From positions 33,301,094-33,365,093 of the forward strand of contig OY979716.1 in the NCBI GenBank assembly GCA_963855995.1: a stretch of DNA of 64,000 nt, written 5' to 3'. This stretch comes from Muricea muricata. Its lineage: Eukaryota > Cnidaria > Anthozoa > Malacalcyonacea > Plexauridae. Shown here in pieces: positions 55,784-64,000 of the stretch. The notes below the pieces were generated by a model that saw only the letters and a list, made by a program, of their open reading frames with translations, was not told where the DNA came from and did not search any database. How positions within the stretch are numbered: position 1 is the first letter of the stretch; the number at the start of each line of letters is the position of its first letter. The position numbers and the translations under genes were made by a program.

Positions 55784-58507
55784 TAAAAATAAGCCATAAT
55801 CGAACTAACATCTCATGTCCCTATCGCAGAGATCATCGACTCTATTATCAAATTGAGGCTTGACTTTTAAATTTCTCAACTCCCATCCCACAACACTGTC
55901 GTTAGGTTTTCAAAGGGACTTATCCTTAGCTTTAGCACATTACTAACTTAGCCTTAATAAAACTAGAATAACCACTTTGTTTGTACCTCGGATTTGGACA
56001 CTTTCTCTGTTTTTCTTGACTGGTTGTTGCCAGGCGAAACGTTAATGTCACGAAATGTCGTGTGGTGTCCTGGAGTACCAGTCCTTGCACGTACAACCTA
56101 AAATCGACAATTACCACAACATTTTTATCTCTTTTGTTTCTCCCAGATGAAAATCTTCCTAGCTCTGTGTTACCAGGACGGATGAAATTAGGTTTTACCT
56201 GTATATTTGTATATTCAACACCCTCGTCTAAACCATGAGCTACCTGGCGATAAGCCAAAACCTTTGAAATGAGATAAGATGTGTGATCAGTCATTGGTTC
56301 GTTACATAGATAGCCGTACAGGATGTTGTCCCCCCCCAAAAAAATAAAATTTATAGAAAAGACAGGTCTTGGACAATTTCTACATTTAAAGGAGCGATGA
56401 CACTGCCAAGGTGGCAGAACTATACTGCTGGTTCCTATTCCTTACATGTTTCTTCCATTCTTCGTTGTTTATAGCATCTTCAGGTGGCACTCTCCATGTG
56501 GGTTTATCCTCAAACGAAGGTCGAAAAAAACTTTGCTGCAAAATATGTGCAAAAACATGGGTGTATGCAAGTACTAAGGAATTAATGGCTTACCAATTTA
56601 ATTTGAACACCGTTTATGCAACCGTCTTAGCTACTTATCAATCATCTAATTGTCGTACGTTAATTGATATGCTTTTAGACCACATTTAAACTAGAGCAAT
56701 GGTTCAAAGCGGATTCGTTATATAAAACCGGTGTGTTTTCATATCGGATTTGTTCAATCGTTTACACAACTGGCATGAAACCGATAAAAATATCACAAAC
56801 ATGAATCAGGAATTATGGAAAAGAAATTCGCGGGACATTAGTGTATCCGAGTCTCAGCATTTGACGTTTCGTGAAGCGTCGTAAGCGCTTTTTCATGTTT
56901 GTGATCTTAACATTGTGAACGATGAAGTGAGCGATTTTGTAGTTTTAATTTGGGGAGTTTGTGAATAATTGCATTCAAATAAAAGTGCCTCGTTGAAATA
57001 AGTGCGCACGAGAAAATTTAAATTCGAAAAACTTCTGGTACAACGCTTTTGGTCAAACGCTTTTAATAAATTACGATATTGATGGTAGTCATCATGCAGG
57101 TTTATACAGGTATATACCTCATAGTCTTCATCTAGGAAATTAATCTGCTTCTTGTCCTCTTGCAGTAAAATTTCTTGAAAATCTACAAGCTTTTGTTTAT
57201 AAATTATATAAACATATATACAAATAGACAATTAGCCAGTATAAGGAAGAACAGAATAGGATAATTCACAATTCACGTTAATTCATATACGTGAATTTAA
57301 GTACATAAAGGGATGCTCAAAATATACGTTTTACTAATGATACTATTAGTAATATAACATACGTTTTATAAACAGTTGAGAACAGTAACGACATTGATTA
57401 TGTAATGTCTATAGGAAGGCAATTTTTTTTATTCTGCGAGCAAACATAAATAAATTGAGCATCTCAGAATTTCAGCATATTATCAAATTTATTACCGGAT
57501 ATTAGTTACTTCACAACAAAAAATATGTTGCCAAATTATGAAAAAAACAAGCTTGTATTTCATAAAAAAAAAACGAATGTTTTTTTTTTTAATTTTACAA
57601 TTTATTGCATAATGTACAATGGGGCCTTACATACTTTACCTCAGATGTATTTGAGCGCGCACGTCGTTTATGGTCAGCTTGTCTTTGAAGCTGAATTTTT
57701 ACATCACTGATTTTTTCACATCTATTAAGTTATACAGGTATATTCAGCTTTTATATTACACAGTTTAAACAAAATGCTCATGCCCGCACGTCAAATTGCT
57801 CAATGAAGCTAAAATTGGTCAGTAAAAGCACGATCCTAAAAGCTCGAACCCCTTATCAAAAGTACTGAGTTCAAGCAGAGCGTTTCACTGGATCGCAGTT
57901 ACTTCCTGACCTAAACGGTATTTTCAGGTCACAAGCATGCATTTCTGTTCCGTTTTTAAAGGGCCGTTTATACCGGCTACTTCAGATACGACTTTCTACG
58001 TTTGATTGATGCGAAAAAGTAGCCAAACGGTCAATGTCTTTGGTGACTGAAACCCATTCGAAGATCCCAAAAAATTCACTTGTCCCCATCCTCCAAAAGA
58101 AAAAATCGCTGAACAAAGTGCATATAAGATCGTTGGGTTCTTTGAGGTATCAACCCACGCAATGAAATATACTAGTACCAAATTATAAACACTTACAGAG
58201 GTACAAGATCTAACAGTTCATACAGCGTCAAGCGATCTGGAACATCGTGAGGCATATGTTTGATCTGAAGAAAAATTGACATCATAGGGAAAATCTAACG
58301 CAAGATGTTATACATTTAGTTAAATGTGCGCGCTAACTTTGGTCATTGGGTATCGTCAATTATTAAACTCTGTACGGTCTACGGATGCATGCTTATTTCT
58401 TAACAAGCCTGTCATTCTTAATACGCAATGCAGTAATCCTGTACGGATCGGAACCATCTTTCTGATTGCATGGTACTCCCCTCTCTGATTGGCTGGTACT
58501 CCCCTGG
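55784..58507. other. Intergenic stretch, no confident gene
   Basis: Two open frames were considered: 56339-55932 (minus, 135 codons, TTG start) and 56411-56689 (plus, 92 codons, GTG start, hydrophobic N-terminus). Neither has an ATG start or known motif. A third frame at 57231-56893 (minus) is hydrophilic in the middle (QEDKKQINFLDEDYEVYT) and also unrecognised. Confidence 0.45.
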
Positions 58508-58530
58508 TTAGGGTTAGGGTTAGGGTTAGA
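58508..58530. repeat. Short interstitial telomere-like repeat
   Basis: Three TTAGGG units plus partial units. Just before lies a direct repeat of TGGTACTCCCCT with GATTG. Far too short to be a telomere. Confidence 0.8.
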
Positions 58531-60447
58531 CTTTGCTAATTTGTTTTTTATTTCAAAGATACCCAATCTTATTATTTATCTCACCAAATGTGACATTGTC
58601 ATATATTATTGTCAATATTTGATCATTTAGCAACAACCAATCAGAGACGGCCTTTCGACCAGTACGGGTTAGCTCACGCAATGAAGAGTGAATTTGGAAC
58701 GCACAACCGTCACTCTGAATTGATCATGGAGACATAAAGTCACATTGGCCCTTGACCAAACCTTGAATTCGAGTTCTCTGCTTAAAAGATCAGCGTAACC
58801 CTCGCAACGCAACACATACGGGTGGAATCATTAAAAAAGAGAGAGAATTTGAAATGAAGAAAGATTGACCGGGACAAGAAGTTGAGCAAGTGATTGATAC
58901 AGTCAACGGTTCTTGAATGCAGCTCATCTACATACAATGTACCTAATTCAATCCAATCAATTTAATAAAACTCACGTAATCCATAAGTCTTCTTGGTGAA
59001 ACAATACGACCACACATCTACAGATGATAAATTTGATACTTTATGTAGTCATTAACTCGAATAAAGCTTTAAAACAGTATTAGTTTCAGCAGGTGGGTAA
59101 TATGTGCGTGTCGTATAACCTAAAATTTGTTGACCTAAGTTAAAACTTTTGGGAGTGGTTTATTTTATGGTCAGATCCCCTCAAGCACTTTATGTAAAAA
59201 TCAGAGTTAATTCTTGCTTTTCACCGTGATCTAGTTGAAGACAGAGGCACGGCTTACGCCATTTCAGAATTATAACAGCCATTTCAGAATTATTAGCTAA
59301 TGGCGTTCTTTGATTTGTATAGATCATGATCACATCAAATAGCGTGTGAAATCAAGTCAAATAGCATCTTTCCGTCACACCACAAAGCTGGCGGTTGTCT
59401 TTTTAGTCATAGAGACACGGTAGAGGAACATCAGTGTTCGGAACAGACAACGACAAAATATTATCCATTTGTTAAATATATAGAGAATGATACATGGATG
59501 CGCGGACATACCAGATTTATTTCGAGTTTCGAGTGTTGAACATGGTATCTCACGAGTGAGCGCAAACACGAGAAATAAATCTGGTATTTTCAAGCACCCA
59601 TTTATTTTTCTGTTTATTATAAACTACAGGTTTTCCACCAATATAAAATGCCCGGAAGCTATGATTGGTGATTGTTTGAAAAGCGATAATTTTCACATGC
59701 GAAATTATCATGAATAATCTCACATGTGAGATTGTCAGTTTTATCAGTACCCGAAATCCTTATAAAGCACTGCATTTTATATAATAAAATACAATAAATT
59801 GTAAGTTACTGTTTACAATAAGTGTGAAAAGTATGACTTCTATGACTCCTGTTCACATTTTAAAAGAATCTGAAGATAAGATCTATTTAGCAGATAACAT
59901 TTCACGATCGTGCAATGGAACAGTGCACAAGTTTTTCCATTCCGCGGTAGATTTTACTATTTTCAATCGCTTAAAATGTTACAAATCACACTGTCACATT
60001 TCGCACGCATTATATGGCGAATCCATGAACGTGGCGCTAAAATGTGAGTGATGGGAATAGATTTAGTAAACTAACAAAACAAAATGGCGATCTAACTTCG
60101 TGTCAATGATCTTTTTAGGTGTCATATAAAGCAAATAATGAATGTTAATTCGTACAATCGTAAGAAAGAAGATGCGGTGAAAGACGAAATGTTTCAATCA
60201 ACTCGGATTCACCTCGACATTCATTATATGTATAATATTTTGAGATCAATAGTAACACATTTATGCATCAATTACCTTCAATGCTCGCAATATAATATGA
60301 GGGTTTATTTCCATACCAGATAAGTCTGGACATTCGTAAACATCAAATGCAATCCGGATAGATTTTAGTTCAGAGAAGCTTAATAAATAAAAGAACTACA
60401 ATTAAGTATTAGCCCTTGTATGGACTTCTGATCATCTATCATTTTAA
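58531..60447. other. Intergenic stretch with two repeat blocks
   Basis: 59225-59475 is the inverted, diverged counterpart of parts of 62735-63115. 59505-59590 is a small palindrome (ATACCAGATTTATTTCGAG with its complement). No gene is recognised. Confidence 0.6.
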
Positions 60448-60969
60448 AGGGAAATGGCAACAAAAAATTTAATTGTCTCATTTGAAAGACTCTAAAACAA
60501 TGTATAGAACTCTATTGCAAAAATTTTTATATCTGTTTTACTTCAGGAGATATTCTCACCTAAATCAACGAACTGTCCGCCATCTTGGATAAATTTTTAA
60601 CCTCATTAACAATGTTTTGGTGACGTCAAAACAGGGATACATAAGTCAGTCGAAGCTACTCCTAAATACCTACCAACAATCAAATATTGTTTGAAATCTT
60701 CTTAGTCCGTGCTGAAATCCGAAACATTTACCGTACATGCGGTTATAAGAGCATACTAATCATTGTGTGGTAAGAAAAAGAAATCGCGTGACCCCTGTTG
60801 TGACGTATCGTGCATATCCACATATATTCAAGATGGCGGACAACTTAACATTTCGAATGAAAATATTTCACGAAATAAGGCAGATATAAAAATTCTTTAA
60901 TAGACTTCCATATTATGTTTTGGAGTCTCTTTAAGATGAGACGATAAAAACATTTGTGGTCATTTCCCT
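60448..60969. mobile_element. TTAA-target MITE (522 bp), Kolobok/piggyBac-like
   Basis: The ends AGGGAAATGGCAAC and GTGGTCATTTCCCT are inverted and flanked by TTAA on both sides (60444-60447, 60970-60973). The arms pair on for about 150 bp through GTCTCAT, AAGACTC, TTTTTATATCTG and the CCGCCATCTTGG motif. TTAA duplication is typical of piggyBac and Kolobok; which one mobilised it cannot be told. Confidence 0.88.
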
Positions 60970-62575
60970 TTAAGAAATATTTAAAACACTCGCAGAATTT
61001 AATCAAAAGTATTTACGTAAAATGTACAGCGAAATTAATTCAGCACGTACGTGATGATCCTTTTTGAGAGAACATTTAGTGATTTTTCTAAAACTTTTAC
61101 ATTGTAAACCCCATCGTGCAGGTTGTGTGTCTCGTGTAGATCATGATTAAATACTTTTCTATCAATTAAATTCAGCAACACCTAAAGAAAGAATGGAACA
61201 ATTGATATCTTATAGCGAGAGTCGCTGCATATTTACATCACCGATATGATGGAGCTGTGCGAACGAAATTACCATAAAGGCGTATTTCCAGTGCTCGCAG
61301 GAAGTTCCTCACAGCTTGCAACGAGTGCTTGTATCTAATTAAAATACACTTTCTTTCATTGTGATGGGATGGAATTACTCGCAAGCTTGCTACAAGTCAG
61401 TTTCTGCGAGGACTGGCATTAGGCCTTTAGAAGCAGAATTCCTGTAACAAAAATTTCCAGCAAAAGTAAGTACAGTAGTTTGTTAATAGACTGGCTTTAG
61501 GGTCATACAGTCATGTAGTTACAATTACATTTTGAGTGTTCAGGTATAAAAATTGTTCAGTGTTTTATTTCCGTCCAAGACATTTGCTTGAGTTTAAGCC
61601 CTTTAAAACTCCACGCTAACTTGTATTTTTCTAAATAAGAATTGTTCTTCTTAGGAAAAGTTCTAATTTTAATTAAATGTCACTTGGGAGTTGTATGCAA
61701 ATTAGGTAAATGCACAAATTAAGAATGCACAAAGTCAATTTGGCTCCAAATATGGAGCTTTACGCGACATTTTAAACAATATATATTTTCCAACTACTGT
61801 ACTAAGTCCTAAGATAACCCTTCCCCCGGGTTTTGAAGTTTTAAATTTCTTAATAGTCCTGTTTATTCTACATTATAAGCACCCAAACAATCCTTAAATG
61901 GTGTAAAAGTGAGTTGTACCTTTGTTTCCACATAAAAACGACTCTTGTTTGCCACATGTATATGCCTTGTAAAAATATCCTTGTGAATCTATGAAAAAAT
62001 AATTAAGAAAATTATCGTAAAGCACTGACCTGACATTAGACTACACACACAAACTGTAGCTCCTACGGCTACTAAAGCTGAAGTTTAATTATACACTTTC
62101 GGGGACCACTGGGTGACAGTCTGCGTGATACAAATTAATTTAACTTGTAAAAACACAAAAGACGCCAAATTTTGTTATAAACACTCTGGCTGTGCTATAC
62201 TGGCCAACCTTGTTTCGCCATGGATAAACAAAGTTATGTGCGAATAATTTGTATCACTTAATGGCAGAGGTGGAAAAAGTATGGGAACCTAGTTTCCAGG
62301 AATTAGTTAAGACCTCAATTTTTTTCAGAAAAATTCACAAAGTTTTTTTTAGGTTTGGCAATAAAGTCCAAAATTAATTCAGTTGTTCTTCTAAATTTAT
62401 TTTAATTAGATACTATGAAACTTGAATACTGAAAGACAATTACTGATACAATTTGATCAGTCGATGGTAAATCAATGTCGCTGATTTATTTTCAAAAATA
62501 TTCCTAGCAAGCTGCCAGCTGGCATTAACCTGCATGATTAAAACACTTTTGTGGTTCACCCTATCATAGCACCTA
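60970..62575. other. Intergenic stretch, no gene seen
   Basis: AT-rich, no convincing ORF or repeat. Confidence 0.5.
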
Positions 62576-62721
62576 CAGTGGCGTAGGAACCGGGGGCGTG
62601 GGGGCACGGGCCCCCAATAATAAAACTGTGGGGCCGGGTTATATTACATATATAGACCTTTCGCCTTATGGTGCTGGGTTGTGCCCCCCCCCCCAATAAT
62701 TACTTTCTTCCTACGCCACTG
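62576..62721. mobile_element. hAT-like MITE (146 bp)
   Basis: The termini CAGTGGCGTAGGAA and TTCCTACGCCACTG match those of the full hAT at 14548-18336. G- and C-rich sub-terminal blocks (GGGGGCGTGGGGG, GCCCCCCCCCCC) follow. No clean 8-bp duplication is visible. It could be a deletion derivative mobilised by that family. Confidence 0.8.
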
Positions 62722-62730
62722 AACTATTTA

Positions 62731-62918
62731 ACAAATAGATTACATTTTGTCGTTGTCTGTTCAGTTATAGATACACGGTATGACGTCAAAATGTAGTAAA
62801 AACAAAAAAGTGGCCCACGAGCCATCTAGGCGAGTGGGTCACTGATGTTCTTACCACATTATGACGTCTACTGTGTATCTATAACTGAACAGACAACAAT
62901 ATGTATAATCTATTTGTT
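62731..62918. repeat. Palindromic repeat (188 bp)
   Basis: Arms of about 75 bp share GTTGTCTGTTCAGTTATAGA and TACACGGTATGACGTC with their complements. The loop reads GGCCCACGAGCCATCTAGGC. The outward continuation to 63115 matches 59225-59475 inverted. Confidence 0.85.
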
Positions 62919-64000
62919 TTATATAGTAAAAATGTGAAAAATTTTGCCAAAATAAGCTTTGTAGTGCGACGAAGACTTTAGCACACCATTTGACGTGATC
63001 ATGTTCTATACAAAACAAAGCACGCCATTGGCTGTCGATAATTCTAAAATTGCTGTGATTGGCTTGTCGCTGAAATGGCGTTAGCGTGCGTCTGTCTTCT
63101 AAAAGATCACAGTTCTTGACCAATGAAAATCCAGAATGAGCTCTTATTATTATGGCACTATGGCTACAAGCATATATACGACATTTCTTTAATGCTTTTA
63201 AAACAAACAATAAATACACGATAAGCGGAAACAATTACTTCGTTATTTTGCCAACTTGAACTGTAATACAACTGGAACGTTAACTCAATACAAAAGTTCA
63301 GCAATGGGTGAAGCCAAGCTAGTTTCTCTGAATTTTGAGCTGAGATACTTAACGCCAAAGATCGGACCGTATGTCGAATTGAAGCTATTAAAAAGTTATA
63401 TTTCATATAAATTTAACACTTTAGATAAAATAGGAAAACAACTGGAATTTTGAAACTAAAATACGACAAATTTCCCTTCAAAGTTTTTGAGGTGTTTGTC
63501 TTTTACCTAAAGCCTCAAATTTTTTACATCACTTTCATTTTAAGTATTATCAGAAGTCATTTTCACTTGACATACTATGCCGATAGACATTTCGTCTGTG
63601 GATATCATTTACAGTCTTTTTAGCAATTAGATTACTCGCTCGAGATTTCTATGAAGTGATAGTTGATGAGGGCGAAATCCGAATCAACTATCATTTTATA
63701 GAAATCGAGAGCGAGTAATCTCATTGTTTTTAAGAAAACTGATTTTTAAGCAATTGTTTTGTAAAGAATTCTCAAAGAAAATGATTCTTTTGCTACTCGC
63801 TGTCTATTGAGGAATAAATAGCGAGTAGAATAGCCAATCAAATTACAGTATTTGCAATAGTACTACCAGCATGATATTCTGTTAATTTCAGATAAAGTAC
63901 GCACTATTTACATACCATTATGTAAGACCAAGGTTTGCTAGGGAGTTCAAACTGTGGGGCAAAACGCAAAGGAAGCGCTCACGTCATGAAAGGCGAGGTC
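62919..64000. other. Terminal stretch with two small palindromes
   Basis: 63626-63722 is a hairpin with AGATTACTCGCTC at one end and GAGCGAGTAATCT at the other and TGATAGTTGAT inside. 63793-63830 contains TACTCGCT...AGCGAGTA. Short ORFs (for example the 127-codon minus frame 63234-62851) overlap the palindrome and are not supported. Confidence 0.6.

Noticed and set aside
55932-56689. Two medium ORFs (135 and 92 codons) that might be host genes
   Set aside because: Starts are TTG and GTG, no motif or splice support, and neither has a second copy showing conservation.
58508-58530. TTAGGG repeats as a telomere or chromosome end
   Set aside because: Only about three units, internal, with no sub-telomeric context.

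Overview
The window looks like transposon-crowded intergenic DNA from an animal, most likely a cnidarian and plausibly an anthozoan or octocoral. That guess rests on spliced eukaryotic genes, an AT-rich background, and recurrent protein families (P-like transposases with THAP or C2H2 fingers, ZMYM-like hAT, P2RX7_C/CXC proteins, Penelope) that I associate with cnidarian genomes. I could run no search. I see no confident host housekeeping gene, no rRNA, no intact tRNA gene and no CRISPR. Almost every readable coding stretch is a transposon gene, and most are broken.

Region by region. 1-250 holds an open minus-strand frame running off the left edge. 313-5032 is a large palindrome (arms 623-2492 and 2844-4720) bounded by (TA)n tracts; the right arm carries a two-exon gene ending in a RING finger and the left arm an inverted, frameshifted partial copy. 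5033-6624 holds a Tc1/mariner-type MITE and the 3' end of a non-LTR retrotransposon with a (TCTA)n tail. 6.6-11 kb holds hAT and Harbinger MITEs and a hairpin repeat. 11.0-18.4 kb is a decayed P-like transposase gene into whose last exon a 3.8-kb hAT element has jumped (14548-18336, 8-bp target duplication); the P-like reading frame resumes after it. 19.6-33.3 kb is a three-gene cluster: a minus-strand gene (20980-19578), a divergent plus-strand transposase-like pseudogene (28397-31564) and a minus-strand CXC/P2RX7_C gene (33256-32030). A 7.3-kb P-like element (21078-28384) with a spliced THAP-transposase gene sits between the first two.

33.8-37.0 kb is a diverged tandem array around a small secreted-protein-like first exon, with another copy near 43.3 kb. 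37.5-43.1 kb is a degenerate non-LTR retrotransposon (ORF1 plus endonuclease) split by a 3.6-kb foldback-like element with arrays of short TTAAGGTGTG-type palindromes. 44-49.5 kb holds four inverted-repeat elements (a MITE, a Tc1-type element, an 8-bp-TSD palindrome and foldback copy 1). 49.6-50.8 kb is a Penelope-like element with a partial inverted copy. 53-56 kb holds a decayed Tc1-type MITE, a palindrome whose arms each contain a tRNA-like sequence, and foldback copy 2. 56-64 kb is mostly empty apart from MITEs.

The window reads as nested insertions of different ages. Target-site duplications and resumed reading frames give the order in two places: hAT after the P-like pseudogene, and the P element after the divergent gene pair. 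The retroelement split by the foldback is supported only by gene content on either side. The most complete transposase gene is the THAP-P one at 22612-26714. The points most worth following are the palindrome with its 27-nt insertion inside a RING motif, the three-gene cluster, the tRNA-bearing palindrome, and the foldback family with a length-conserved 52-codon ORF.
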